Origin: Methylocaldum marinum
GTDB taxonomy: Bacteria > Pseudomonadota > Gammaproteobacteria > Methylococcales > Methylococcaceae
Assembly: GCF_003584645.1 (NCBI RefSeq)
Contig: NZ_AP017928.1
Coordinates: forward strand, 3,882,395-3,946,394
Length of the DNA: 64,000 nt
Direction: 5' to 3'
Made by a program: the position numbers and the translations under genes. Shown one piece after another: positions 54,337 to 62,599 of the stretch; the first letter of the stretch is position 1, and the number at the start of each line of letters is the position of its first letter. The notes under the pieces are model-generated. The model saw only the letters and a program-made list of their open reading frames with translations, was not told the origin of the DNA and made no database searches.

Positions 54337-54427
54337 TCGCTTTGACCTCTCAAAGTTGTAAATCGGAAGGATTTTTTGATGAGGGGGGAGGTAAGGCTCC
54401 GCAAACCGTTACCCGATTCACATATTG

Positions 54428-54444
54428 CTGACAAAAGTTGTCAG
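54428..54444. promoter_or_regulatory. Operator-like inverted repeat upstream of the PhoX-like gene
   Basis: CTGACAA and TTGTCAG are exact inverted 7-mers separated by AAG, about 90 bp upstream of the start codon on the minus strand. This is the size and symmetry of a dimeric repressor site. Which regulator would bind is unknown. Confidence 0.4.
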
Positions 54445-54551
54445 AATCGTTAATTTCTTATTGCGGTTTTGTAACGGAAGGCCGTCGGTGCCTGGGCCTG
54501 GTCGAATTGTTAGTACCGTAGGGGGAGACCGTCCACGGGCGTTGCTCCTTC

Positions 54552-54594
54552 CAATCGCAAACGGTGTCTCCGGGAGCGCCGGAGCCACCCTTCC
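54552..54594 (+). repeat. Dispersed REP-like repeat, copy near the YkgJ gene
   Basis: CAATCGCAAACGGTGTC...GGGAGCGCCGG...CCCTTCC matches the copies at 357 and 36130. It lies outside the effector island, which shows that this family is chromosomal rather than island-specific. Confidence 0.75.
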
Positions 54595-54744
54595 AGCTCG
54601 AATGGGCGCCGGGCGGTTCGGCTGGCTGCCAAGCACGTCCTGAACGGGGCCCGAGGGCGTGTCCTGAGCTCGGGCGAATCAGCGGTTCCAGTCGAATCGC
54701 CCTACAGCAGTGCCTTGAAGACGAACCCGGCGTCCCCTGGTAAT

Positions 54745-55875
54745 ATGCGCCAGGATTTTTCAGTACCCAGCATGACCGAGTTCCTCCGCCGCCCGACCCA
54801 CCGATACGACGATCCACTCGCGCTCGTATGGATCGCCTGTGCCGAACGCGTAGGCTTCCGCATCGAACGCACGCCGCACGCCTATGCCTCAACCGACGGC
54901 CGCGGCACGATCCTGATCGGCACCGACGACATTCTCGACCCCGACGATTCTCTGGCGCAGATGATTCTTCACGAGTTATGTCACGCTCTGGTGGAGGGCG
55001 AAACCGGCGAAAGACGGGTGGACTGGGGCCTCGGCGGCAGCGGGGGGCGGAATCCGTGGCGCGAGCATGCCTGTCTGCGGTTGCAGGCTTATCTGGCCGA
55101 CGGCGTGGGGCTGCGGGATTTCTTCGCACCGACCACGGATTTCCGTGTGAGCTTTTGGGAGTCGCTGTCGGCAGACCCTTTCACGGCACCGCCTAAGGAC
55201 GGCGGTCGCCGCGAGCGTAGCTGCGTGGCCGCGCGCCGCGCCGCCTGGCAGGCGTCGCAGCGCCGTTGGGCGCCCCACCTCGGTGAGGCGCTGACCGCCA
55301 CCGCGGCTATCGCGGCGTTGGTACCGCGAACTAAAAGCAATAGCCCGGCCAGGTCGGGCACCGGTATCGAGGCAACCGCGATGCCTTCGCTCTGGGGGAC
55401 GGTAGCCGAACCGCCGCCACAGCACCCGGCGGGGCACGCGTCCATTGCGGCTTATCACGCCGGGCGCGGCTGCGCCGACTGTGCCTGGGCGTTTGGCGAA
55501 CGGCGGGGACTACGCTGCCGGCACGCGCCCGGCGTGCGGCTACCGAATGACGCGCCGGCCTGTGTGCGCTTCGAACCGGCGGACGAACTCGACTGCCTCA
55601 GCTGCGGCGCCTGTTGCCGCGAAGCTTACGATTCGGTGGAAATTTCCAGACGCGAGCCGGTGATCAAGCGTCATCCCGCCCTGGTCGTCGTCGACGGCAC
55701 TCGAAGCAAGTTGCTGCGGCACGGCACTCGCTGCGCCGCGCTGTCCGGAGGGGGCACCCCCACCGAAACTTACGCCTGCGCGATCTACCCGGATCGTCCG
55801 AAAACCTGCCGCGAGTTCACCCTCGGCAGCGGCAACTGTCTCGATGCACGTCGCCGGGTCGGTCTTTCGCTATGA
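54745..55875 (+). CDS. Two-domain protein: HExxH-like N-terminus and YkgJ cysteine cluster
   Basis: The product, about 376 residues, joins an N-terminal region with a protease-like motif HELCH (in MILHELCHALVEGETGERRVDWGLGG) to a C-terminal YkgJ-type cysteine cluster (CLSCGACCREAYDSVEI, RCAALSGGG, CAIYPDRPKTCREF), which binds zinc or iron-sulfur-like metal in the family. Additional cysteines (GCADCAWAFGERRGLRCRHAP) precede the cluster. Both halves are common separately; whether the N-terminal half is an active peptidase is open. Starts at TTG 54715, ATG 54745 or ATG 54772 are possible, and none has a strong ribosome-binding site. The gene stands alone on the plus strand. Confidence 0.75.
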   Translation: MRQDFSVPSMTEFLRRPTHRYDDPLALVWIACAERVGFRIERTPHAYASTDGRGTILIGTDDILDPDDSLAQMILHELCHALVEGETGERRVDWGLGGSGGRNPWREHACLRLQAYLADGVGLRDFFAPTTDFRVSFWESLSADPFTAPPKDGGRRERSCVAARRAAWQASQRRWAPHLGEALTATAAIAALVPRTKSNSPARSGTGIEATAMPSLWGTVAEPPPQHPAGHASIAAYHAGRGCADCAWAFGERRGLRCRHAPGVRLPNDAPACVRFEPADELDCLSCGACCREAYDSVEISRREPVIKRHPALVVVDGTRSKLLRHGTRCAALSGGGTPTETYACAIYPDRPKTCREFTLGSGNCLDARRRVGLSL

Positions 55876-55982
55876 AATGTCCGGTGGGGGGACGATCAGT
55901 TTCACGTGGAGAACCGATCCAAAACCTTCCTAACTCCAAGAGGTTTTATTCCAAACCGCTTTCAATAAGGCATTCATTTTTT

Positions 55983-56088
55983 GTAGGGTGGGTTAGGCCG
56001 CGAGGCCGTAAAACCCACCGCGCGACCTCGATTCGGTGGGTTACGCGGAGCTTGTCCTGAGCTCCGTCGAAGGGCTAACCCACCCTAC
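55983..56088. repeat. MITE-like palindromic repeat (GTAGGGTGGGTTAG ends)
   Basis: Exact 14-bp inverted ends (GTAGGGTGGGTTAG / CTAACCCACCCTAC) enclose a second inverted pair (AACCCACCG / CGGTGGGTT) and a small hairpin GGAGC...GCTCC. This non-coding repeat type is found in many bacterial genomes. Here it lies between convergent genes and could act as a terminator for both. Confidence 0.8.
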
Positions 56089-56156
56089 GATTCATGTTCA
56101 GTCGAATGCCGAACGGCATTACTCGGCACTTGCTCAAGCTTTACCCGGCAAACATT

Positions 56157-57215
56157 CTATTTGGGAGTTTCGTTGACCTGAGATCCCTGGTATCGCACCG
56201 AGGAGACGACGGCCAACACGATGAACGTGACGCCGATCAAGCCGGTAACGACTTCCGAGACGTGGTAATAGATGCTGCCGAGCATGATCGCGGCGAGGGC
56301 GCCGATAGCCCAGTGAGCGCCGTGTTCCAGATAGACGTATTCGTCCAGGGTTCCCTTGTTGACCAGGAATACCGTCAGGGAACGCACGAACATGGCGCCG
56401 ATGGCCAGGCCCAACATGATGATCACGACGTCGCGGGTGATGGCGAAGGCCCCGATGACGCCGTCAAAGGAAAATGAAGCATCCAATACTTCAAGATAAA
56501 GGAACCCCGCGATGCCGGCGCGTTTGGCGGTTCCTACCGCCGCTTCGCCTTCCTCCTCGCTCTCGAAAAGGCTATCCAAGCTGCTGACGGCGACATAAAG
56601 GACCACGCCGGCCACGCCCGCGGCCAAAACGGTCGAGCGGACGCTGTCGTCGATCGGCAGATAACGCTGCAACAGGAACAGGACGATCAGCGCGCACATG
56701 ACCTCCACTGAATCGAGTTTTCCGAACGACGCCAGTTTCTTCTCGATGATGGCGATCCAATGCACGTCTTTGGCTTCATCCATCATATAGGTGAAAAATA
56801 CCAGCAGCAGGAACATGCCGCCGAACGCGGCAATGCCGGCGTGACTGGCCTCCAGATGCTTGGCGTATTCCTCGGGGTGGTTTAGAGCCATCAGCGCGAC
56901 ATCGCCCATTCCTTGCCCGCTGGCCACCGAAACAATGATGATCGGGAAAATCAGGCGCATTCCGAATACCGCGATCAGAATACCCACGGTCAGAAAGATC
57001 TGCTGCCATTTGGCATCCATGTCTTTCAACACGGAAGCGTTCACCACCGCATTGTCGAACGACAGGCTGACTTCCATGACCCCTAAAATCAGAGCCAGCA
57101 GAACCGCCGATAAGCCCGCTCCCCAGGGATCGGCTTCGGGATGGCGCATTCCCCAGAAAAAGGCGCCGATTAAACAGACGATCGTGATCAAAATCGAATA
57201 ACGGAAGTCTTTCAT
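56157..57215 (-). CDS. TerC-like (DUF475) integral membrane protein
   Basis: The 352-residue product has about nine hydrophobic segments and the TerC/DUF475 signatures LGVMEVSLSFDNAVVNASVL near the N-terminus and EVLDASFSFDGVIGAFAITRD later. The acidic residues in the membrane (E, D and N in SLSFDN and SFDG) suggest metal-ion transport, as proposed for TerC. I chose the ATG of MKDFRYSILITIVC; the frame is open upstream but would add a basic leader of 28 residues. It is the last gene of the Ter operon and is separated from the next by 41 bp. Confidence 0.9.
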   Translation of the reverse strand: MKDFRYSILITIVCLIGAFFWGMRHPEADPWGAGLSAVLLALILGVMEVSLSFDNAVVNASVLKDMDAKWQQIFLTVGILIAVFGMRLIFPIIIVSVASGQGMGDVALMALNHPEEYAKHLEASHAGIAAFGGMFLLLVFFTYMMDEAKDVHWIAIIEKKLASFGKLDSVEVMCALIVLFLLQRYLPIDDSVRSTVLAAGVAGVVLYVAVSSLDSLFESEEEGEAAVGTAKRAGIAGFLYLEVLDASFSFDGVIGAFAITRDVVIIMLGLAIGAMFVRSLTVFLVNKGTLDEYVYLEHGAHWAIGALAAIMLGSIYYHVSEVVTGLIGVTFIVLAVVSSVRYQGSQVNETPK

Positions 57216-57256
57216 TAGAGATATCTTTCTTGGTGGGTAGTTCTTGTTGGATGATT

Positions 57257-58126
57257 TTAGGAAAAAACATCGGATTGCTCGACGATATGTCGCGCCCATG
57301 AACTATGTGTCGCCACTTCGCACATGGAGCCCCCAAAATGGAACACGGCCCGGTCACTCTGCAGAATGAGCCGCGCCGCTTCCAGGTCGCTCGGAGCGAT
57401 TCGATATCCGGCTTCGATCAGCGGAACCTGGCTGGGATGAATGGCGGTTTTTCCGCACAAACCGTGGGCAATGTCCTCTTTCACTTCGGCCTGCAGAATC
57501 TCCGGGCAGTCGATGTGTTCGAACACCGGCGCGGTTAGCTCGAAACCGTAGGGTTTGAATACGGTGACGATCTGAGCGATGGTGTGTCCGATCGGCGTCC
57601 GGTAGATCGTCATGTCGCGGGGACGCCGGATTCCCAGGATCGACAACAGGTCGTTACCCCCGATGCGCAAGGCGAGAATCCGCTTCTCCAAGCCGTGCTC
57701 CAGCAAATGATCCCGAAAAGCGGCCATCTTTCGAACGTCGAAAGCATCCTTGGTTTCGAGGGTCGGCATGGTGAGGTAAGTGGTACCCTGCACTAGGCCC
57801 ATGTAGCTGTCCACCGTACTACGATCGACCTTGGGAAACACGAAGCCGTCAAGTTTCTCCACGCCGGGCAGGGACAAGATACGCTCGAGGATGTCCGGGT
57901 TGCGGACCCGAACGAAACGCAATAAACGACTGGCGGCAGACATCTGACCGAGACAGTCGCCCAGGTTTCGGAGTGCGTGTTCGAGCGCTGCAGGGGCGAT
58001 CGCATCCTCCGTGCAGAAAATGACCGAACGCAGCTCCGGCCATCTGTGGCCGTTGGCGATGTCCAGCAATGCCCGATGGTTTGCCGGCACGTATAAGGAA
58101 GCCCCCAATCGATGTGCATTAAGCAT
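57257..58126 (-). CDS. HpcH/HpaI-CitE-like aldolase of the Ter operon
   Basis: The 289-residue product has the citrate-lyase beta/HpcH barrel pattern: LGASLYVPANHRALLDIA, VIFCTEDAIAP (metal and phosphate binding), LDGFVFPKVDR, MPTLETKDAFD and GLCGKTAIHPSQVPLIEAGY. In Ter operons this C-C lyase belongs to a predicted biosynthetic module together with PRTase, HAD and StiP-like proteins; its true substrate is unknown. Its start overlaps the stop of the upstream StiP-like gene by eight bases, so expression is coupled. Confidence 0.88.
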   Translation of the reverse strand: MLNAHRLGASLYVPANHRALLDIANGHRWPELRSVIFCTEDAIAPAALEHALRNLGDCLGQMSAASRLLRFVRVRNPDILERILSLPGVEKLDGFVFPKVDRSTVDSYMGLVQGTTYLTMPTLETKDAFDVRKMAAFRDHLLEHGLEKRILALRIGGNDLLSILGIRRPRDMTIYRTPIGHTIAQIVTVFKPYGFELTAPVFEHIDCPEILQAEVKEDIAHGLCGKTAIHPSQVPLIEAGYRIAPSDLEAARLILQSDRAVFHFGGSMCEVATHSSWARHIVEQSDVFS

Positions 58127-59255
58127 CGGTTATACCTTTTATGAGAGAAACCGCCCGGTAGGGCAGAGCCGTTTCCGTCGTCCAGACCACCCCTTTTTCG
58201 CGGGCCAGCTGGAGAAGATGGGCCACTGCCGGATCCTTTTCGTCGCGAACGATGACGCGCTCGGGGACGCGTCGCAACAGAACCCGGGTGGCTTCGCCGA
58301 TACCGGGCTTGACGAAATTGTGTTCCGCAATGCCGAAACGCGTTCTTATGTCTTCGAGCAGCCGCTGCGAGCGGCTGTGCCCCGATTCGGGATCGACCGG
58401 TGTCGGAGAAGGTGTATGCCCCTGGTTTACCCATTCGGACACATCCTTCAGAATTTCCTCGATAAACCACGCCGACAGGTCGTGCGGCTCGAATTCCCGG
58501 TAATAAACGCAAGCGTGGAAGTCATTGGGGCCGATTTGTCCGTTCAGAATGGAACGGCTGATCAGCCCCGACACCGTGGAATTCAAAATGCTCGACGGTA
58601 TCAGGTAGTCGTCGTCGGAGGGAGCGATTCCCACGCCGGCGAGATCGGTCAACACGAACAGAGTGGAATCCAGGCGCGTACCGTGGCACGCATTGAAGTC
58701 GTGCGCATATTTGTGCAGTTCGCGGGCAATCACGCCCTTGCCGCTCCAGCCGTCGACGAAGACGATGCCGCCTTCGGACCGAGCCTCGTCATCGAGCATG
58801 AAGCGAAGTGCATTGGCGTCCACGCCCCGGTCGCGGATGATGGAAATGGAATAATGCTCGGCGTCCCGCCCGAAAAACCGCCGCAAGACGTGCTTGAGCG
58901 CCACTCCGATCGGCGTGCCGGCCCGCGCCAGCGAGACCAGCGTGATTTCGCCGTTCCGACGCGCTCCGATGATGGCCGCGAGATTGAGCAGATCCAAGGC
59001 CATGCGGCGCCGGTTGAGGGCGAACGCTTCCCGGAATATGTCCATGTAGCGTGGCGACGGCAGATTCTCGGGGCTGAGCATTTCGCTGTAGTGGCGCCGG
59101 CCGCTCTGGATCAGGCGTTCCTTTTCCGCGATGCCGATAGGCTCGATGCTGATCGGCTTCAGCAGAAACTTCACATCCTCGAGGCGGTAACTGCCCGAAA
59201 AAAATGCGGCCGGCTTCGGCCCGGCGGCCGTTCGGTGCAAATTCCGGTGCGACAT
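58119..59255 (-). CDS. StiP-like / PRTase-fold protein of the Ter operon
   Basis: The 378-residue product (MSHRNLHRTAAGPKPAAFFSGSYRLEDVKFLLKPISI) matches the cysteine-protease-StiP/PRTase family of Ter clusters: SGSYRLEDVKFLLKP and EIPxEKE-like EPIGIAEKERLIQSG near the start, SLARAGTPIGVALKHVLRR in the core, and IVFVDGWSGKGVIARELH, a PRPP-loop-like sequence. The ATG chosen gives the conserved N-terminus; an earlier start would add 31 residues. It lies 17 bp after the HAD gene. Confidence 0.87.
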   Translation of the reverse strand: MSHRNLHRTAAGPKPAAFFSGSYRLEDVKFLLKPISIEPIGIAEKERLIQSGRRHYSEMLSPENLPSPRYMDIFREAFALNRRRMALDLLNLAAIIGARRNGEITLVSLARAGTPIGVALKHVLRRFFGRDAEHYSISIIRDRGVDANALRFMLDDEARSEGGIVFVDGWSGKGVIARELHKYAHDFNACHGTRLDSTLFVLTDLAGVGIAPSDDDYLIPSSILNSTVSGLISRSILNGQIGPNDFHACVYYREFEPHDLSAWFIEEILKDVSEWVNQGHTPSPTPVDPESGHSRSQRLLEDIRTRFGIAEHNFVKPGIGEATRVLLRRVPERVIVRDEKDPAVAHLLQLAREKGVVWTTETALPYRAVSLIKGITDA

Positions 59256-59272
59256 GAACTTGTAATGTCCTT

Positions 59273-60037
59273 CTATCGTTGAGGAATGAACCGGCCGAAC
59301 GTTCGCTCGAACAGCTGCGAGGTTCGGGGCGTCACAAGATAATCGCATTCCGCCAGAAAAGCGCCATCGATTTCGCTGTCACCGAGACCGAAGGTGAGGA
59401 TCTCGCCATGCTCCCGGCGCAGGCGGCCGATCAGATGACGCACGGCGTTTTCCTTGCCGAGCGCCTTGGGTAGTACGGCCAGATTGTTGCCGTTCCGATG
59501 CAGGCGGTAGGCTCCCGCCTGAGCCTCCACCCAGGGTTCTACCGCTTCCCTTTGCAGCTGATCCAGGTGATCCTCCCGGCCATTTCGGAATTTCGCGACC
59601 AGATAGAACGTGAGATCGAAATCTTCGATCAGGCGGACGCGCACATCCAGTCCCTGCTCCGCCGCGAAAATCCGGGCCGTTTCGAGGGCATGCTGGAGCC
59701 CTTCGAGAGCGTCCCGTGTCGCCGGGAGCATCCGTTCGGACCAGTCTTTGTCCGGCTTTCCGGCTGCGTCGATGATGACGCCGCCGTAGTCGAGAATGCG
59801 CCAGCTCCGAAACGGCAGTTCGACCCGGCGATAGGCTTCCCAATCCCTTGCCGTCGTCGGGATCACCGTCATGTTCGTTTCCAGAAGACGCCAAAGCGCT
59901 CGCTGCTTGGCCGTCATGAACGAGTGCGCGCTGCCGTCGCGCAGAAAAGCGGCAGGGTACAGATCGTCCTCGACCGGGCACTTGGCCCGGCTCTGAAACA
60001 GGGTATCGTCCAGATCGAGGAAAACGTACGCTTGCAC
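59273..60037 (-). CDS. HAD-family hydrolase of the Ter operon
   Basis: The 254-residue product has the HAD motifs in order: D-L-D-D-T in MQAYVFLDLDDTLFQSRAKC (nucleophile Asp), a threonine region (TVIPTTARD), a lysine later, and GLGDSEIDGAFLAECDYLVTP with the metal-binding aspartates. It is a probable phosphatase in the predicted Ter-associated nucleoside-like biosynthesis. It starts two bases after the terB stop and is therefore tightly coupled. Confidence 0.88.
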   Translation of the reverse strand: MQAYVFLDLDDTLFQSRAKCPVEDDLYPAAFLRDGSAHSFMTAKQRALWRLLETNMTVIPTTARDWEAYRRVELPFRSWRILDYGGVIIDAAGKPDKDWSERMLPATRDALEGLQHALETARIFAAEQGLDVRVRLIEDFDLTFYLVAKFRNGREDHLDQLQREAVEPWVEAQAGAYRLHRNGNNLAVLPKALGKENAVRHLIGRLRREHGEILTFGLGDSEIDGAFLAECDYLVTPRTSQLFERTFGRFIPQR

Positions 60038-60039
60038 GA

Positions 60040-60495
60040 TCAGGTCAGTTCGAATTCGGCCGGATTGAGGCCCAGTTCCATGGCAATCTTGCGGGCGACG
60101 CGTTTTTCATTGTCGTCGAAATTGCCGTCCGCGCCGGCGATGCAGATGATGAGGCGCATGATCAGGCGAGACGCGGCGTCGTTGTTCTTCATTTTGCGCA
60201 AGGCCTCGTAAGCTTTGGCTTCGCCCAGGTCCTTGTCGAACTCGATCTGGCTCACGGCGTTCTGAAAGGCATCGATCAATTCCTTGGCGGAAAATACGGA
60301 CAACGCTTCATAATTTTCGATGAAGCGCATCATTTTCTGCTTTTCTTCCGACGAAATGATGCCGTCCGCCATCGAAACCAGTACCGACCCGCTGACCGCC
60401 GCGTTCAGAAAGTCGCGATTCTTGAATTTCAGCGCCTCGTTCTTGAGTTCGCTGGCCTTCTGCTTCAAGGAATTGAAGAAATTTTGGAAGCTCAT
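60040..60495 (-). CDS. terB: Tellurite-resistance protein TerB
   Basis: The 151-residue all-helical product has the two TerB repeats: VSMADGIISSEEKQKMMRFIE and CIAGADGNFDDNEKRVARKIA, whose Asp and Glu residues bind metal. The start MSFQNFFNSLKQKASELKNE is typical, with GAGGAAAAG upstream. TerB is cytosolic or membrane-associated and is thought to act with TerC and TerD proteins as a metal-sensing complex. Its length equals the E. coli plasmid protein (151 aa). Confidence 0.93.
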   Translation of the reverse strand: MSFQNFFNSLKQKASELKNEALKFKNRDFLNAAVSGSVLVSMADGIISSEEKQKMMRFIENYEALSVFSAKELIDAFQNAVSQIEFDKDLGEAKAYEALRKMKNNDAASRLIMRLIICIAGADGNFDDNEKRVARKIAMELGLNPAEFELT

Positions 60496-60548
60496 TTGTC
60501 TTTTCCTCGGTCAATTGAAAAAGTCGCTGGCGATCGCGATATCCTGGT

Positions 60549-60791
60549 TCACGCCACAATACCCCTGTGCCGCGCCTGTTCCAGCCACAAGGGAAATTTG
60601 TTCAAAACACGGTCGTAAAGTTCGCTCTCGGCAATTTCGTGCACGTCATCCAAGGCGAAAAAATTGCCGTTATCGACAAGGCGTCCCGATAAGGTATGCA
60701 GTTTTTCGAGAATGCCGTAGTTGCGGTAGATTTCCGGCAACATCAAGGCCCGCTCCTCGGCGAAGCTTAGTCCTTGCTGCCCCTGGTCCAT
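60549..60791 (-). CDS. Small hypothetical protein with a TerD-like start
   Basis: The frame of 80 residues begins MDQGQQGLSFAEERALMLPEIYRNYGILEKLHTLSGRLVDNGNFF and overlaps the terA end by 25 bases. The segment FAEERALMLPEIYR closely copies FADERALMLLEIYRK in the terA-encoded protein, so it may be a remnant or spliced-in end of a TerD-family domain. The rest (ALDDVHEIAESELYDRVLNKFPLWLEQARHRGI) is helical and unknown. It may be a real small Ter partner or a leftover. No strong ribosome-binding site was seen. Confidence 0.5.
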   Translation of the reverse strand: MDQGQQGLSFAEERALMLPEIYRNYGILEKLHTLSGRLVDNGNFFALDDVHEIAESELYDRVLNKFPLWLEQARHRGIVA

Positions 60792-61942
60792 CTCAACCCC
60801 CAATGGTGCGCCTCGTCCAGATCGAGATGCCCGCGGTAGTAATCGAGGAGCTTGGTGATGGCCACCGATCCACCCCGGTTCTCCAGCATCGCGATGCCGC
60901 ACATGGTCCGGTCGTTGCGGTGCGAGTCGAGCCGAACCTCGATTTCCGGCTGTTCGGGGGTCTTGATCGTGATGATGGCGTCCGCTTCGGACCAGTTGGG
61001 TACGCCCTCGTAGATGAAGGCATAAACCAGGATGCGTTTGACTTCATCCCAGTGCTGGCCGTTGATGCGCAGATTCTCGCCTTCGCTGCGGGCCCCGCTG
61101 CGGTCGTCCGCGTCCAGCGAAATATAGGGCAGATGGTGATAGTCGCCGAAAGCGTTCCCCAGCGCCTGCACCACGCCTTTCTTCCCGTTCTGGAATTCGA
61201 ACAGGCATCCCAGGTCCAGATCGATGTTGGCGGACTTTGCGACGCCGAAGAAACCCTTCTTTTGCGATCGCATGTTCCAATTGAGATTGATGAGAATTTC
61301 GCCGTGCGCGGTTCCGGGTTTCTTGTCCAGAGAAACCGTGTTGCCTCGTTTCTCCAGGGTGATCTTGCTGAGATTGACCGGTGGAGCGGCCGGTTTGGGC
61401 GGGGCGGGGGCGGCCTCCGGCGCGACTTCGCCGCCGAAATGCCGGACCAAAGCGGCCAGGCCGCCGTTAAAGCCCTGTCCCAGTGCACATAGCCGCCAGA
61501 CGCCGTCCTTGCGGTAGATTTCCAGCAGCATCAAGGCGCGCTCGTCGGCAAAGTCCGCTCCCGTGAACGAAAAGCGCGCGGCTTCCCGCCCGCCATCGAG
61601 GAGTCGCACGTGGCCGCTCTCGATCGCCGACATGGTCCCGGCACCGTCGATGGCCGCCGTGATGGTCAATCGTTCGATGGCGGGCGGGAGCCGGCCGAGG
61701 TCGACGGTGAAGCCCGCCGTATCGCCGGTAGGCGTCACCGAACCAACCCCGCCGCAAGGCGTCATCGGCTGGTTGAAGAAGGTCATGTAACGCTCGTCGG
61801 AGAGCCTGCCCCGGCCGTCCAAGCCGAAGCAGGCGAAGTCGATGACCAGGCCGGGAGCGTTCGCGGTGACGCCAACCGTGAACGTCTGGCCGTTCGGAAT
61901 CAGATCGGCGATTTTCGCCCGTTGTCCGCGCGATAAGTTCAT
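60767..61942 (-). CDS. terA: TerA-like protein with fused TerD domain
   Basis: The 391-residue product starts with a TerD domain (MNLSRGQRAKIADLIPNGQTFTVGV, DERYMTFFNQPMTPCGGV, FADERALMLLEIYRKDGVWRLCALGQGFNGGLAAL; about 1-165). After an Ala/Pro linker (about 170-190) comes the TerA-type second domain (ITLEKRGNTVSLDK, GEILINLNWN, NIDLDLGCLFEFQNGKKGVVQALGN, DDRSGARSEGENLRINGQHW, MCGIAMLENRGGSVAITKL). These calcium-binding beta-sandwich domains are thought to assemble near the membrane. AAGGA precedes the ATG. Confidence 0.92.
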   Translation of the reverse strand: MNLSRGQRAKIADLIPNGQTFTVGVTANAPGLVIDFACFGLDGRGRLSDERYMTFFNQPMTPCGGVGSVTPTGDTAGFTVDLGRLPPAIERLTITAAIDGAGTMSAIESGHVRLLDGGREAARFSFTGADFADERALMLLEIYRKDGVWRLCALGQGFNGGLAALVRHFGGEVAPEAAPAPPKPAAPPVNLSKITLEKRGNTVSLDKKPGTAHGEILINLNWNMRSQKKGFFGVAKSANIDLDLGCLFEFQNGKKGVVQALGNAFGDYHHLPYISLDADDRSGARSEGENLRINGQHWDEVKRILVYAFIYEGVPNWSEADAIITIKTPEQPEIEVRLDSHRNDRTMCGIAMLENRGGSVAITKLLDYYRGHLDLDEAHHWGLRWTRGSKD

Positions 61943-61979
61943 GGTTCCTTCTTGCTTCAGAAAAAAAGTGGAATCCGGC

Positions 61980-62558
61980 TTAGCCGACGTTGACGCCGTG
62001 TTGCAGGGCCAAGGCTTTCAGTCCTCCGGAATAGCCCTGCCCGACGGCTCTGAATTTCCAATCGCCGCCGTGACGGTAGAGTTCTCCGAATATCATCGCG
62101 GTTTCGGTCGAATAGTCTTCGGACAGATCGAAGCGAACCACTTCCTGGTTGTTGTCACGATTGACGATGCGAACGAAGGCATTGCTGACCTGACCGAAAC
62201 TCTGCCGGCGCGCCTCGGCGTCGTGGATGGTGACTACCACGACCAATCTTTGCACCTCGGGCGGAACCTTGGAGAGGGTAACATTGATGGACTCGTCGTC
62301 GCCTTCACCCTCGCCGGTCAGATTGTCCCCGGTATGTTCGACCGAACCTTCCGGTGACTTCTTCTGGTTGTAGAAAATGAAGTAAGCGTCGCTCGGGACC
62401 TTGCCGTCTTCCTTGACCAGAAACATGCTCGCGTCGAGATCGAATGGCTGTCCATCGGTCGCGCGCGCGTCCCAGCCGAGTCCCACCAAGACGTTTTCGA
62501 GATTGGGCGCCTCCTTGCTCAAGTTTACGTTGCCGCCTTTTTGAAGACTGATGCCCAT
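61980..62558 (-). CDS. terD: TerD-family calcium-binding stress protein
   Basis: The 192-residue product from [32 protein letters not shown] carries all TerD hallmarks: [48 protein letters not shown] (calcium-binding acidic loop), [25 protein letters not shown], and [17 protein letters not shown]. The length equals TerD (192 aa). A perfect GGAGGAAAC site precedes the chosen ATG. It could equally be called TerE, since the two are very similar. Confidence 0.95.
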   Translation of the reverse strand: MGISLQKGGNVNLSKEAPNLENVLVGLGWDARATDGQPFDLDASMFLVKEDGKVPSDAYFIFYNQKKSPEGSVEHTGDNLTGEGEGDDESINVTLSKVPPEVQRLVVVVTIHDAEARRQSFGQVSNAFVRIVNRDNNQEVVRFDLSEDYSTETAMIFGELYRHGGDWKFRAVGQGYSGGLKALALQHGVNVG

Positions 62559-62599
62559 AAGGTTTCCTCCTCGATGTTGTGAGTGAAACGAATACTCTC

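Larger units (their letters stand above)
54337..54744. other. Intergenic region between divergent genes
   Basis: It holds a symmetric operator-like sequence near the PhoX-like gene and one dispersed REP-like repeat; no gene is supported. Confidence 0.45.

Noticed and set aside
55983..56088. Palindromic block considered as a CRISPR leader or a small RNA gene.
   Set aside because: It is a single palindrome with inverted ends typical of a MITE; no repeat-spacer pattern or promoter was seen.
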